From positions 558,001 to 622,000 of the forward strand of contig NZ_LT629771.1 of assembly GCF_900105175.1 (NCBI RefSeq): 64,000 nt of DNA. The letters are read 5' to 3'. The notes under the pieces are model-generated. The model ran no database searches. It saw only the letters and a program-made list of their open reading frames with translations, and was not told the origin of the DNA. Shown here in pieces: positions 26,741 to 38,357 of this stretch (within the stretch, counting starts at the first letter, position 1; each line of letters opens with the position of its first letter). This stretch comes from Jiangella sp. DSM 45060. GTDB taxonomy: Bacteria; Actinomycetota; Actinomycetes; Jiangellales; Jiangellaceae. A program made the position numbers and the translations under genes.

Positions 26741-28158
26741 ATGGCCGACATCGTCGTCAATGGCCAGCCGCGTGATCTGACCGGTGTTCCACCCCACACG
26801 AACGTCCTCGACTTCCTGCGCGCCTGCGGGCTGACCGGCGCCAAGGAAGGATGCGCCGAGGGCGAGTGCGGCGCCTGCGCGGTGATGGTCGCGCGGCCCG
26901 CCGCCGACGGCTCCGCGACCGCCGAGTGGACGGCGATCAACTCCTGCCTCCCACCGGCGGCGGCGCTGGACGGCCAGGAGATCGTCACCGCGGAGGGCCT
27001 CGGCACGCCGGACTCGCTGCACCCGGTGCAGCAGGAGCTGGCGGTGCGCGGGGGCTCGCAGTGCGGCTACTGCACGCCCGGCTTCGTCTGCTCCATGGGC
27101 GCGGAGTACTACCGGGCCGATCGCGCGCCGACCGGCGACGGCGACCGCTACCACGGCGCGAACGGCTTCGACCTGCACGCGGTCAGCGGCAACCTGTGCC
27201 GCTGCACGGGCTACCGGCCGATCAAGGACGCCGCCTTCGCGCTCGGGTTCCCGGCGGCCGACGACGCCATCGCGCGGCGGCGGGGGAGCGCCGCGCCGCC
27301 GGTGGTGGCCACGACGCTGCGCGACGACGAGGCGACGTACGTCCGTCCGTCCGGCCTGACCGAGGCGCTGGACCTGCTCCGGGAGCACCCGGACGCCGTG
27401 ATCGTCGCTGGCAGCACGGACTGGGGCGTCGACGTGAACCTGCGCGGCCGGCGGGCCGGGCTGGTGGTGGCGGTCGACCGGCTGCCCGAGCTGCGCGGCT
27501 TCGCTGTGACCGATGCCGAGCTGCGCATCGGCGCGGCTCTGACGTTGACGGAGGTCGACCGGCGGCTGGCCGGGCGGGTCCCGCTGGTGTCCGCGATGAT
27601 CGCGCAGTTCGCGTCGCCGCTGATCCGCAACGGCGCCACGCTCGGCGGCAACCTCGGCACCGGCTCGCCCATCGGCGACGCGCCGCCGGCGCTGCTCGCC
27701 CTGGAAGCGTCCGTGGTGCTGGCCTCGGCCGACGGGTCGCGGACGCTGCCGCTCGCGGAGTACTTCACCGGCTACCGGACGTCGAAGCGCCGTCCGGACG
27801 AGCTGATCACCGAGGTGGTGGTGCCCCGGCCGGTGAGCGGGCTGACGGCGTTCCACAAGATCGCCAAACGACCGTTCGACGACATCTCCTCGGTGGCGGC
27901 CGGCTACGCCCTCGACGTCGTCGACGGGGTGGTGCGGCGGGCGCGCATCGGGCTCGGCGGCGTGGCCGCGACGCCGATCAGGGCGCTCGCCACCGAGGCG
28001 GCCCTGGAAGGTCGCCCGTGGACCGCCGACAGCGTCGACGCGGCCGCCGCGGTGCTGGCGGCCGAGGGCACGCCGATCTCGGACCAGCGGGCCAGCGCCG
28101 CCTACCGGTCGGCGATGCTCGGCGAATCGATCCGAAAGCTGTTCGCGGAGGCGACACC

Positions 28159-28162
<4 letters not shown>
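26741..28162 (+). CDS. xdhA: Xanthine dehydrogenase small subunit (2Fe-2S and FAD)
   Basis: 473 aa. The N-terminal plant-type 2Fe-2S domain has CGLTGAKEGCAEGECGACAV (residues ~28-47). The second 2Fe-2S helical domain has CGYCTPGFVCSM and GNLCRCTGYRPI. A FAD-binding domain of the CO dehydrogenase flavoprotein type starts near residue 200 (ATYVRPSGLTEALDLL, VAGSTDWG). It takes electrons from the molybdenum subunit and passes them to NAD. The ATG at 26741 has GGAGGTG before it. It overlaps xdhB by four bases. Confidence 0.94.
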
Positions 28163-30437
<2,275 letters not shown>

Positions 30438-30441
<4 letters not shown>

Positions 30442-31259
30442 CGACCTGGTTCGCCGGGGTGGCCGCGCTGCGGGCGGCGCGGGAGCCCGGGGTGCTCGTC
30501 ACCATCACGGATGTGCGCGGCCACGCGCCGCGGGAGGCGGGCGCCAAGATGGTGGTCTCCGCGGCCACGACCTGGGCGTCGATCGGCGGCGGCAATCTGG
30601 AGGCCGACGCCGTGACACGGGCCCGTGCGCTGCTGTCGGCCGGGGGCGCCAGGCCCGAGTCGTACCCCGTGCGCCTGTCGGACAAGGCGCCCGGCCCGCA
30701 CGGCGTCCAGTGCTGCGGTGGTGAGGTGACGGTGCTGCTGGAGCCGCTGCCGGTCGTGCCCGCCGTCGCGATCTTCGGGGTGGGCCACGTCGGACTGGAG
30801 CTGGCCAGGATCCTGGCGCGGCACGACCTCGACCTGCACCTGGTCGACTCGCGCGAGGAGTCGCTGTCCGACGCGGCTCTCGCCCCGCTGGCCGACGCGG
30901 TCGCCGGCGTGCACGTTCACCACATCCCGGTGATCCCCGAGCTGGTCCTGGCCGAGTTGCCGCCCGGCACCCGCGTGCTGGTGCTGACGCACGACCACGC
31001 CGAGGACTTCGCGATCGTCGACGCCGCGCTGCGCTGCGACCACCTCGGTGCGATCGGCCTGATCGGGTCGTCGGCGAAGTGGGCGCGGTTCCGGTCCCGG
31101 CTGGTCGAGTCGCTGCCCGCGGAGGTCGTCGACCGGGTCGAGACGCCGATCGGGCTGGCCGGCCTCTCCACGAGCAAGGACCCGGCGGCCATCGCGGTGT
31201 CGGCGGCCGCCGCACTGCTGGCCGCGATCGAGCGTGAGGAGACCCATGCCGGACGGTGA
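30438..31259 (+). CDS. xdhC: XdhC, molybdenum cofactor insertion chaperone
   Basis: 273 aa. The XdhC/CoxI N-terminal domain has VTITDVRGHAPREAGAKM and SIGGGNLEADAV, plus CCGGEVTVLLEP. The C-terminal Rossmann domain has AIFGVGHVGLELARIL and LTHDHAEDFAIVDAAL. XdhC binds and sulfurates the molybdenum cofactor and delivers it to XdhB; it is not part of the final enzyme. It overlaps xdhB by four bases, and its last 14 bases overlap the start of the next gene. Confidence 0.94.
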
Positions 31260-32469
31260 GGTCGACGACCTGGCGAAGTCGCTGCTCGGCGAGCTGGACG
31301 CGCGGCTGGCGGTGGCGGACGCGGCGCTGGCCAGGGCGTACCCCGGCGACCGGCCGGGTCGGCAGCCGATCCACACGGTATACGTCCCGGCCGACCGCCA
31401 CACCGCGGGGCTGGTGCCGGCCTACGGCGCAGCGGCGCTGGACCTGCTGGACGAGCACGCCGACCGGTTCGCCGCGATCGTGCGCGACCCCGACGTCGTG
31501 GCGCGGGTGCGGGCCAAGCTGGCCGCCGAACCCGTCGAGGACCTCCGGGTCGACTTCGAGGACGGCTACACCGGCCGGACCGACGCGGAGGAGGACGCCG
31601 ACGTCGTCCGGTCCGCCACGGCCCTGGCCGAGAGCCGGGCGAAGGGCGAGGCGGCGCCGTTCGGGGGCATCCGGATCAAGAGCCTGGAGGCGCCGACCCG
31701 GGCGCGCAGCGTCCGGACTCTCACGTCCTACGTCTCGGCGCTGGCCGGAGCCGGGATGGACCTCGGCCGCTGGGTCGTCACGCTGCCCAAGGTGACCAGC
31801 GTCGACCAGGTCGAGGCGATGGTGCACGCCTGCGACGTGCTGGAGTCCGGGCTGGGACTCGCGCCGGGAGCGCTGGCGTTCGAGGCGCAGATCGAGACGC
31901 CGCAGTCGATCCTCGGACCCGACGGCACGGCGCTGGTCGCGCGCATGGTCCAGGCCGCCGGGCCCCGGCTGACCGGGCTGCACTATGGCACCTACGACTA
32001 CTCCGCGTACTGCGGGATCGCCGCCGGGCAGCAGTCGCTGGAGCACCCGGTGGCCGATCACGCGAAGCTGGTGATGCAGGCGGCCGCGGCCGGCACCGGG
32101 GTGCGGCTGTCCGACGGCTCCACCAACCTGCTCCCGGTCGGCAGCGCCGACGACGTCGAGGCGGCCTGGGCCAACCACCACCGCCTCGTCCGCCGATCGC
32201 TGGAGCGCGGCTTCTACCAGGGCTGGGACCTGCATCCGGGGCAGCTGCCGACGAGGTACGCCGCCACCTACGCCTTCTACCGCGACGGGCTGGCCCGCGC
32301 GACCGCCCGGCTGGCCGACTACACGCGCCACACCATGACCGGCATCGCCGACGAGCCCGCGACCGCCCGGGCGCTGGCGGCGTTCCTGCTGCGCGCGGTC
32401 GACTGCGGCGCCGTCGACGAGACCGAGGTCGCCGACCCGGACCTCCTCCACACGCTGGCCAATCCTTAG
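31246..32469 (+). CDS. DUF6986 protein, aldolase/citrate lyase-like
   Basis: 407 aa. It shows the TIM-barrel plan of the HpcH/HpaI/CitE superfamily: LRVDFEDGYTGRT, then WVVTLPKVTSVDQVEAMV, FEAQIETPQSILG carrying the metal-binding Glu, and GLHYGTYDYSAYCGI. Proteins of this family (DUF6986) are encoded among purine and ureide genes of other actinomycetes. It may act on glyoxylate or another end product of allantoin breakdown, but the reaction is not known. The ATG at 31246 has GAGGAG before it, and the gene overlaps xdhC by 14 bp. Urate oxidase follows after 9 bp, so it is embedded in the operon. Confidence 0.8.
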   Translation: MPDGEVDDLAKSLLGELDARLAVADAALARAYPGDRPGRQPIHTVYVPADRHTAGLVPAYGAAALDLLDEHADRFAAIVRDPDVVARVRAKLAAEPVEDLRVDFEDGYTGRTDAEEDADVVRSATALAESRAKGEAAPFGGIRIKSLEAPTRARSVRTLTSYVSALAGAGMDLGRWVVTLPKVTSVDQVEAMVHACDVLESGLGLAPGALAFEAQIETPQSILGPDGTALVARMVQAAGPRLTGLHYGTYDYSAYCGIAAGQQSLEHPVADHAKLVMQAAAAGTGVRLSDGSTNLLPVGSADDVEAAWANHHRLVRRSLERGFYQGWDLHPGQLPTRYAATYAFYRDGLARATARLADYTRHTMTGIADEPATARALAAFLLRAVDCGAVDETEVADPDLLHTLANP

Positions 32470-32478
32470 GAGCAGCCG

Positions 32479-33366
32479 ATGGCCCACACGCTGGGCGTCA
32501 ACCAGTACGGCAAGGCGGAGTCCCGCGTCGTCCGGATCGTCCGCGACACCGACCGGCACGAGATCCGCGACCTCAACGTGTCGACATCGCTGCGGGGCGA
32601 CTTCGAGGCGGCGCACGTCACCGGCGACCAGTCCGCGGTGCTGCCGACGGACACGCAGAAGAACACCGCGTTCGCCTACGCGAAACTGCGCGGCGTCACG
32701 TCGCCCGAGGACTACGCGCTCGCGCTGGGCGCGCGGCTGCTCGACGCGTGTCCGGCCGCCGAGTCGGCGCAGGTGCGGGTCGAGGAGTACGGCTGGGACC
32801 GCATCGGCGACCACTCGTTCGTCCGCCGCGGCGGCAGCGTCCGCACGGCCGCGGTGACGGTCGGGCGCGACGCCACCCACGTGCTGTCGGGCGTCTCCGG
32901 CCTCGCGCTGCTCAACACGACGGACTCGGAGTTCCGGGGCTTCCTGAAGGACGAGTTCACAACGCTGGCCGAGACCGGCGACCGCGTCCTCGCCACGTCG
33001 CTCGTCGCGCGGTGGCGGCACACGGGCGCCGACGGCGTCGACTGGAACGCGTCCCACGAGGCCGTGACCGCCACACTGCTGCGCACCTTCGCCGGCACCT
33101 ACTCGCGCGCCCTGCAGGAGACGCTGTACGCCATGGGCGGCGCCGTGCTCCACGAGCAGCCGGGGCTGGCCGAGATCAGGTTCTCGGCGCCCAACCTGCA
33201 TCACTTCCTCGTCGACTTCAGCGGCTTCGAGGTCGACGGGCTGAGCAACGACGGCGAGGTGTTCGTCGCCGCGGACCGGCCGTACGGGCTGATCGAGGCG
33301 CAGGTGACCCGCGACGACGTTCCACCCGCGGACGACGCGTGGCCGGCCGTGGCGGGGTTCTGCTGA
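32479..33366 (+). CDS. uox: Urate oxidase (uricase)
   Basis: A 295-aa cofactor-free enzyme that oxidises urate to 5-hydroxyisourate with O2, giving H2O2. Two T-fold domains are visible. The active-site Thr region is VLPTDTQKNTAFAYAK; the N-terminal GKAESRVVRIVRD carries the catalytic lysine, and LHHFLVDFSGF lies in the second domain. The length is normal. AGGAGCAG precedes the ATG. The stop overlaps the next start (TGATG). Confidence 0.95.
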   Translation: MAHTLGVNQYGKAESRVVRIVRDTDRHEIRDLNVSTSLRGDFEAAHVTGDQSAVLPTDTQKNTAFAYAKLRGVTSPEDYALALGARLLDACPAAESAQVRVEEYGWDRIGDHSFVRRGGSVRTAAVTVGRDATHVLSGVSGLALLNTTDSEFRGFLKDEFTTLAETGDRVLATSLVARWRHTGADGVDWNASHEAVTATLLRTFAGTYSRALQETLYAMGGAVLHEQPGLAEIRFSAPNLHHFLVDFSGFEVDGLSNDGEVFVAADRPYGLIEAQVTRDDVPPADDAWPAVAGFC

Positions 33367-33806
33367 TGTCCGGCGTGGTGACGACCCGAGCGACGCTGCT
33401 CGGCTGCCTCTCGGTGCCGCGCTGGGCCGACGACGTACTGGCCGGCCAGCCGTACTCGGACCGCGACGCCTTGCTGCGGGCCGCGTCCGCGGCCGCGGGT
33501 GAGCTGACGGACGAGGAGCTCGACCAGGCGCTGGCCGGCCACCCGCGGATCGGTGAGCGCGGGGGCGCGCAGTCGCAGCGCGAGCAGTCCGGGGTCCGCG
33601 ACACCGCCGGGCGGCTGGCCGCCGGCAACGCGGCGTACGAGCGGCGGTTCGGCCGGGTGTTCCTGATCCGCGCAGCCGGCCGCGATGCCGACGAGATCCT
33701 CGCCGAGCTGGACCGGCGGCTGCGCAACGACGACGCCGCCGAACGGGCCGAGACCGTCGGCAACCTGCGCGAGATCGCGCTGCTGCGCTTGGAGGCGACG
33801 CTGTGA
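33366..33806 (+). CDS. OHCU decarboxylase
   Basis: A 146-aa all-helical enzyme that decarboxylates 2-oxo-4-hydroxy-4-carboxy-5-ureidoimidazoline to S-allantoin. The signature HPRIGERG carries the catalytic His, followed by a Gln/Ser-rich turn and a Glu (SQREQSGV). NAAYERRFGRVFLI and RLRNDDAAERAETVGNLREI are also typical. It starts at TGATG with urate oxidase and overlaps the HIU hydrolase by four bases. It is slightly shorter than many homologues but complete. Confidence 0.93.
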   Translation: MSGVVTTRATLLGCLSVPRWADDVLAGQPYSDRDALLRAASAAAGELTDEELDQALAGHPRIGERGGAQSQREQSGVRDTAGRLAAGNAAYERRFGRVFLIRAAGRDADEILAELDRRLRNDDAAERAETVGNLREIALLRLEATL

Positions 33807-34105
33807 GCACCCTGTCCACGCACGTCCTCGACACCGCCGCCGGCCGTCCGGCCGAGGGCATCCGCGTCACGCTCGAGACCCGCGGGGGCGAACCCCTCGG
33901 CGAGGGCGTGACGAACGCCGACGGCAGGGTCTCCGCGCTCGGCCCGGACCGGCTCGACCCCGGCGACTACGTGCTCCGCTTCGACACGTCGGGCCCCTTC
34001 CACCCGGAGGTGGTCGTCGTCTTCACCGTCGCCGACCCCGAGGCGCACTACCACGTGCCGCTGCTGCTCAGTCCCTACGGCTACACGACCTACCGTGGCA
34101 GCTGA
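33803..34105 (+). CDS. 5-Hydroxyisourate hydrolase (transthyretin-like)
   Basis: 100 aa, a tetrameric transthyretin-related protein that hydrolyses 5-hydroxyisourate to OHCU. The N-terminal LSTHVLDTAAGRPA and the C-terminal tetrapeptide YRGS are diagnostic; HYHVPLLLSPYGYTTYRGS includes the active-site His. The GTG start overlaps the previous stop by four bases, and the C-terminus overlaps allantoinase by 11 bases. Confidence 0.95.
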   Translation: MSTLSTHVLDTAAGRPAEGIRVTLETRGGEPLGEGVTNADGRVSALGPDRLDPGDYVLRFDTSGPFHPEVVVVFTVADPEAHYHVPLLLSPYGYTTYRGS

Positions 34106-35420
34106 GCTCGACGTCGTCGTCCGCGCCCGGCGGGCCGTCGTCGACGGCGCCGAGGTGCCCGCCGCCGTGGGCATCGCGGGCGGCCGGATCGCCGTCGTCA
34201 CGACGTTCGACGACGCGCCGCCGGCCGCGCGGACCGTCACACTCGACGACGACGAGGTGCTGCTGCCCGGGCTGGTCGACACCCACGTGCACGTCAACGA
34301 GCCGGGCCGGGCCGAGTGGGAGGGGTTCGCCACCGCGACCCGCGCGGCCGCCGCCGGCGGCGTCACCACCCTCGTCGACATGCCGCTGAACTCCGTCCCG
34401 CCGACCACCACGCTCGCCGCGCTGGAGCTGAAGCGGCGGACGGCCGCCGGCCAGGTCTGGGTGGACGTCGGCTTCTGGGGTGGCGCGGTGCCGGGCAACG
34501 GACCCGACCGCGAGCCGTTGCACCACGCCGGGGTGTTCGGCTTCAAGTGCTTCCTGCTCGACTCCGGCGTCGACGAGTTCGGCCACCTCGAGCCGGACGA
34601 ATTCGCGTCGGCGATGCGGGAGTGCGCGGGGCTGGGCGCGCTGCTGATCGTCCACGCCGAGGACGGACGGCTCGTCGACGCGACCGCGCTCGACGGGCCG
34701 CACTACACCGGCTTCCTCGCCTCCCACCCCGAGTCGGCCGAGCGAGCCGCCGTCGAGCTCGTCATCGCGCAGGCCCGGGCGACCGGCGGCCGCGCGCATG
34801 TCGTCCACCTCAGCAGTGCCGGCGCCGTCCCGGCGCTGCGTGCGGCCCGCGCGGCCGGCGTCGACGTGAGCGTCGAGACCTGCCCGCACTACCTGACCTT
34901 CGAGGCCGAGCAGATCGCCGACGGCGCCACCGAGCTCAAGTGCTGCCCGCCGATCCGCGACGCCGCCAACCGCGAGGCGCTCTGGGCGGCGCTGGCCGCG
35001 GGAGACGTCGACTTCGTCGTGTCCGACCACTCGCCGTGCACCGCGGAGCTCAAGGCGGGCGACTTCGCGACCGCGTGGGGCGGCATCGCGTCGGTCCAGC
35101 TCGGGCTGCCCGTCGTGTGGACCGGCGCCCGGGCCCGGGGCCACTCGCCGGCCGACGTGGTGCGGTGGATGGCCACCGCGCCGGCGGACCGCGTCGGGCT
35201 GCGCCACAAGGGCCGCATCGCGCCCGGCGCCGACGCCGACCTGGTGCGGTTCGCGCCCGACGAGGAGTTCGTCGTCGACGTCGCCGCGCTGCTGCACCGG
35301 AACCCGATCTCGGCCTACGCCGGGCGCCGGCTGACGGGGGTGGTCCGCGAGACGTGGCTGCGCGGGCGGCCCGTCGCCGGCACACCGCGGGGTCGACTGC
35401 TGCGAAGGGGCGAGCGATGA
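34095..35420 (+). CDS. allB: Allantoinase
   Basis: A 441-aa cyclic amidohydrolase that opens allantoin to allantoate using a binuclear metal centre. The metal ligands are in GLVDTHVHVNEPGRAEWEG, the carboxylated Lys is in GVFGFKCFL, and the later ligands in LLIVHAED, AHVVHLSSA and VSDHSPC. The start is the GTG at 34095, overlapping the HIU hydrolase. The next gene overlaps it by four bases. Confidence 0.94.
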   Translation: MAAELDVVVRARRAVVDGAEVPAAVGIAGGRIAVVTTFDDAPPAARTVTLDDDEVLLPGLVDTHVHVNEPGRAEWEGFATATRAAAAGGVTTLVDMPLNSVPPTTTLAALELKRRTAAGQVWVDVGFWGGAVPGNGPDREPLHHAGVFGFKCFLLDSGVDEFGHLEPDEFASAMRECAGLGALLIVHAEDGRLVDATALDGPHYTGFLASHPESAERAAVELVIAQARATGGRAHVVHLSSAGAVPALRAARAAGVDVSVETCPHYLTFEAEQIADGATELKCCPPIRDAANREALWAALAAGDVDFVVSDHSPCTAELKAGDFATAWGGIASVQLGLPVVWTGARARGHSPADVVRWMATAPADRVGLRHKGRIAPGADADLVRFAPDEEFVVDVAALLHRNPISAYAGRRLTGVVRETWLRGRPVAGTPRGRLLRRGER

Positions 35421-36229
35421 ATCCCTACCACGTGCCGAGGGGCGGGCTGCCGCCGCAGACCGCGCTGACCACGGACCGCGCGCGTTTCACGGAGGCGTAC
35501 GCCGTCATCCCGGCCCGCACGCTCAGCGACATCACCGCCTCGTTCCTGCCCGGGTGGGCGCACACCCGCCTCTGGGTGCTGGCCCGGCCGCTGTCGGGCT
35601 TCGCCGAGACGTTCAGCCAGTACGTCGTCGAGGTCGCCGCCGGGGGCGGATCGGACCGGCCCGAGCCGGACCCGTCGGCGGAGGCGGTGCTGTTCGTGGT
35701 GGACGGGTCGCTCACCCTCGCGGTGGACGGCGGTGTGCACGCGCTGGAGCCGGGGTCGTACGCGTTCCTCCCGCCCGGCGCTTCGTGGTCGCTGGTGAAC
35801 GAGGCCGAGACGACCGCGACGTTCCACTGGATCCGCAAGACCTACCAGCGCGTCGACGGTCTCGACGTCCCGCCCGCCTTCGTCACCCGCGAGCAGGACG
35901 TCACGCCCGTCGACATGCCCGGAACCGGCGGCGCCTGGTCGACGACCCGCTTCGTCGACATCGCGGACCTGCGCCACGACATGCACGTCAACATCGTGAA
36001 CTTCCGCCCCGGCGCGTCGATCCCGTTCCCGGAGACGCACGTGATGGAGCACGGCCTCTACGTCCTGGAGGGCAAGGCGGTCTACCTGCTCAACCAGGAC
36101 TGGGTCGAGGTCGAGGCCGGCGACTTCATGTGGCTGCGCGCCTTCTGCCCGCAGGCCTGCTACGCCGGCGGGCCCGGCCCGTTCCGCTACCTCCTCTACA
36201 AGGACGTCAACCGGCACGTCCCCCTCTGA
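35417..36229 (+). CDS. allE: (S)-ureidoglycine aminohydrolase, bicupin
   Basis: A 270-aa manganese enzyme that removes ammonia from (S)-ureidoglycine to give (S)-ureidoglycolate. Two cupin domains are present: the first has VVDGSLTLAVDGGVHALEPGS (cut by one), the second VNFRPGASIPFPETHVMEHG with the metal ligands E, H and Q-type residues, and MWLRAFCPQACYAGGPGPF. It is the last gene of the purine/ureide operon. Its substrate requires allantoate amidohydrolase, which is not encoded in this window. Confidence 0.9.
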   Translation: MNPYHVPRGGLPPQTALTTDRARFTEAYAVIPARTLSDITASFLPGWAHTRLWVLARPLSGFAETFSQYVVEVAAGGGSDRPEPDPSAEAVLFVVDGSLTLAVDGGVHALEPGSYAFLPPGASWSLVNEAETTATFHWIRKTYQRVDGLDVPPAFVTREQDVTPVDMPGTGGAWSTTRFVDIADLRHDMHVNIVNFRPGASIPFPETHVMEHGLYVLEGKAVYLLNQDWVEVEAGDFMWLRAFCPQACYAGGPGPFRYLLYKDVNRHVPL

Positions 36230-36313
36230 CGAGTCCCGCTGTCGCGTTCCTTCAAGACGGGTGCCGGGACACCGGCCATGCTGCGGGTGTCACCGACTCC
36301 GAGAGGACCTCCG

Positions 36314-36709
36314 ATGCAGCTCCGCTACACCATCCTGTATGTCGACGACGTGGCCGCCGCGGTCGACTTCTACGCCACCGCGTTCGGGCTCGACCGCGGC
36401 TTCGTCCACGACAGCGGCGACTACGGCGAGCTCGCGACCGGAGCCACCAAGCTCGCGTTCTCGTCGACCGCGCTGATGCGGCAGCTCGGCAAGGACCCGC
36501 GGCCGCCGTCCATCACCGGGCCGACGTTCGAGATCGCGTTCGAGACCGACGACGTCCCCGCGGCGTTCCAGCGCGCCGTGGCCGCGGGCGCCGCCGTGGT
36601 GCAGCCGGTCCGGGACGAGTCGTGGGGCCAGACGACGTCCTACGTGAGCGATCCGCACGGCTACCTCGTCGAGATCTGCTCGCCGATCCAGTTGCCCAGC
36701 CCCGGCTGA
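36314..36709 (+). CDS. VOC (glyoxalase/bleomycin resistance) family protein
   Basis: A 131-aa vicinal oxygen chelate fold with two beta-alpha-beta-beta-beta units: LRYTILYVDDVAAAVDFYAT and FEIAFETDDVPAAFQRAVAA. The C-terminal SDPHGYLVEICSP carries the usual metal-binding Glu. Such proteins include metalloenzymes and binding proteins, and the substrate is open. The ATG at 36314 was chosen because GAGAGGACC precedes it. Its last 49 bases overlap the convergent regulator gene. Confidence 0.85.
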   Translation: MQLRYTILYVDDVAAAVDFYATAFGLDRGFVHDSGDYGELATGATKLAFSSTALMRQLGKDPRPPSITGPTFEIAFETDDVPAAFQRAVAAGAAVVQPVRDESWGQTTSYVSDPHGYLVEICSPIQLPSPG

Positions 36710-37317
36710 GCGATCGTCGCGAGGACCGACGGTGCCCGCCGCAGCTCCGCCGGCGTCCGGCCGAACCACCGTACGGTCTCGCGGGTCAGATGAGCCTGGT
36801 CGCTGAAGTCGCACGCGGCGGCGACCTCGCCTAGCGGCAACCGCGTCGGCAGCGCCAACGCGGCCCGGCGGGCCCGCGACAGCAGCCGCCAGAAGCCCGG
36901 CGGCGGCAGGCCCGCCGCCGCGAAGCGGCGCTGCAGGCCGCGCTTGCTCACCCCGAGGTGCGTCGCCGCCTCCGCCACGCCGCGCGTTCCCAGCGTGCCG
37001 ATGGCCTCGTCGAGCTCGCCGTCCACCACGACGTCACCGTCGATGATCTCGCCGGCCCGCAGCGGCTCGGCCTCGATCCGGGCCAGCACCCGCGGCTCCA
37101 CCTGTGCTCCGGGCCGCAGCCGATACCCCGTCACCCGCGTGCCCCGCGCGAGCTCGACCACCCGCAGGCCCGCGTCCCACGCCGTCAGCGCCACGAACCC
37201 ACCACCGGCCGACTCCACCACCACGACGTCGCGGCACCCGTCCGGCGCGACCTCGACGCGACGGGCCGCGAGATGGTCGTGGCGCCACCGGAGGTAACGA
37301 CGACCGCTCGCGAGCAT
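36661..37317 (-). CDS. AraC-family transcriptional regulator
   Basis: 218 aa. The C-terminal double helix-turn-helix has RGVAEAATHLGVSKRGLQRRF and PLGEVAAACDFSDQAHLTRE, followed by WFGRTPAELRRAPS, the AraC/XylS hallmark. The N-terminal part (WRHDHLAARRVEVAPDGCRD) matches the DUF6597-type sensor found in many actinobacterial AraC proteins. It converges with the VOC gene with a 49-bp overlap. It lies 24 bp after the dehydrogenase gene at 37342, so it may be co-transcribed with the sugar genes. The target is unknown. Confidence 0.87.
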   Translation of the reverse strand: MLASGRRYLRWRHDHLAARRVEVAPDGCRDVVVVESAGGGFVALTAWDAGLRVVELARGTRVTGYRLRPGAQVEPRVLARIEAEPLRAGEIIDGDVVVDGELDEAIGTLGTRGVAEAATHLGVSKRGLQRRFAAAGLPPPGFWRLLSRARRAALALPTRLPLGEVAAACDFSDQAHLTRETVRWFGRTPAELRRAPSVLATIAQPGLGNWIGEQISTR

Positions 37318-37341
37318 GGGCCGAACCTACCTCGCGGCGGG

Positions 37342-38355
37342 TCACGATCGCTGCGGGTGCACCACCGCCTTGAGGATCGACGGATCCTCGCGCGGCGCCT
37401 CGAGGGCACGGCGCACGTCACCCAGCCCGAACTCGGTGGTGACGAACCGGTCGAGGTCGATCCGGCCGCTCGCCACCAGCCCGATCGCCGCGGGATACGT
37501 GTGCGCGTAGCGGAACGTGCCCGTGATCGTGAGCTCCCGCCCCTGGACGGCCGCCGCGGGGATCCGCAGCTCCCGTCCCACTGGCATGCCCACGAGCACC
37601 GCACGCCCGGCCGGCGCGAGGGCGTCGAGACCGTCGTACACGGCCGCCGCGGCGCCGGAGCACTCGATCAGGGCAGTGGGCTGCCAGGAAGCCGCGGGCA
37701 GCCGACCGGGCATCGTCGCCTCGAACCCGTGCTCACGCGCCCGATCGAGTCGTTCGGGGACGACATCGACCACGACCACCGACGCGGCGCCCCGGACCTG
37801 AGCGACGGTCGCGGCGAGCAGCCCGACGGGACCCGCCCCGGTCACGAGGACGTGGTCGCCGGGACCGGTGCGCGCCTTGTCGTGGGCCCACAGCGCCACG
37901 GAGAGCGGCTCCATCAGGGCGCCCGCGTTGTCCGAGACGTGGTCGGGAATCGGGTGCAGGAACGGCTCGGGGACCGAGAGCACCTCGGTGAAGGCGCCGT
38001 CGACCGGTGGTGTCGCGAGGAACCGGACGTCCGGGCAGAGGTTGTACCGGCCCGTCCGGCACGGCGCGCAGTCGCCATAGGAGACGCCCGGTTCGATGGC
38101 GACCCGATCGCCGGGCCGCAGCGTCCGGACGTCCGCGCCGACCGCGAGCACGCGTCCGCTCGCCTCGTGGCCGAGGACCAGCGGCGCCGTCACCACGAAG
38201 TCGCCGATCCGCCCCTCAGTGAAGTAGTGCAGGTCGGATCCGCACACCCCGACCGCGAGCACTTCGACGAGGGCGTCGCCCGCTGCCGGCTGGGGCGTGT
38301 CCCGCTCCTGGAGCTCGATCACGCCGGGCTCGATCAGTACGGCCGCACGGTTCAC
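37342..38355 (-). CDS. Zinc-dependent polyol dehydrogenase (sorbitol dehydrogenase-like MDR)
   Basis: 337 aa, NAD-dependent medium-chain dehydrogenase. Catalytic zinc ligands are in GVCGSDLHYFTEG and LGHEASGRV. In the structural zinc loop the usual first cysteine is replaced by Tyr (SYGDCAPCRTGRYNLC), leaving three of four ligands, as in some sorbitol dehydrogenases. The Rossmann motif is VTGAGPVGLLAATVAQ. The GTG at 38355 lies just after the SDR stop. It probably oxidises a sugar alcohol or aldose derived from the glycosidase products of this locus. Confidence 0.88.
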   Translation of the reverse strand: MNRAAVLIEPGVIELQERDTPQPAAGDALVEVLAVGVCGSDLHYFTEGRIGDFVVTAPLVLGHEASGRVLAVGADVRTLRPGDRVAIEPGVSYGDCAPCRTGRYNLCPDVRFLATPPVDGAFTEVLSVPEPFLHPIPDHVSDNAGALMEPLSVALWAHDKARTGPGDHVLVTGAGPVGLLAATVAQVRGAASVVVVDVVPERLDRAREHGFEATMPGRLPAASWQPTALIECSGAAAAVYDGLDALAPAGRAVLVGMPVGRELRIPAAAVQGRELTITGTFRYAHTYPAAIGLVASGRIDLDRFVTTEFGLGDVRRALEAPREDPSILKAVVHPQRS

Positions 38356-38357
38356 CG

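Noticed and set aside
30505-33870. 1,121-codon frame on the - strand opposite xdhC to OHCU decarboxylase
   Set aside because: Low-complexity Arg/Gly/Ala translation, antisense to four well-supported genes.
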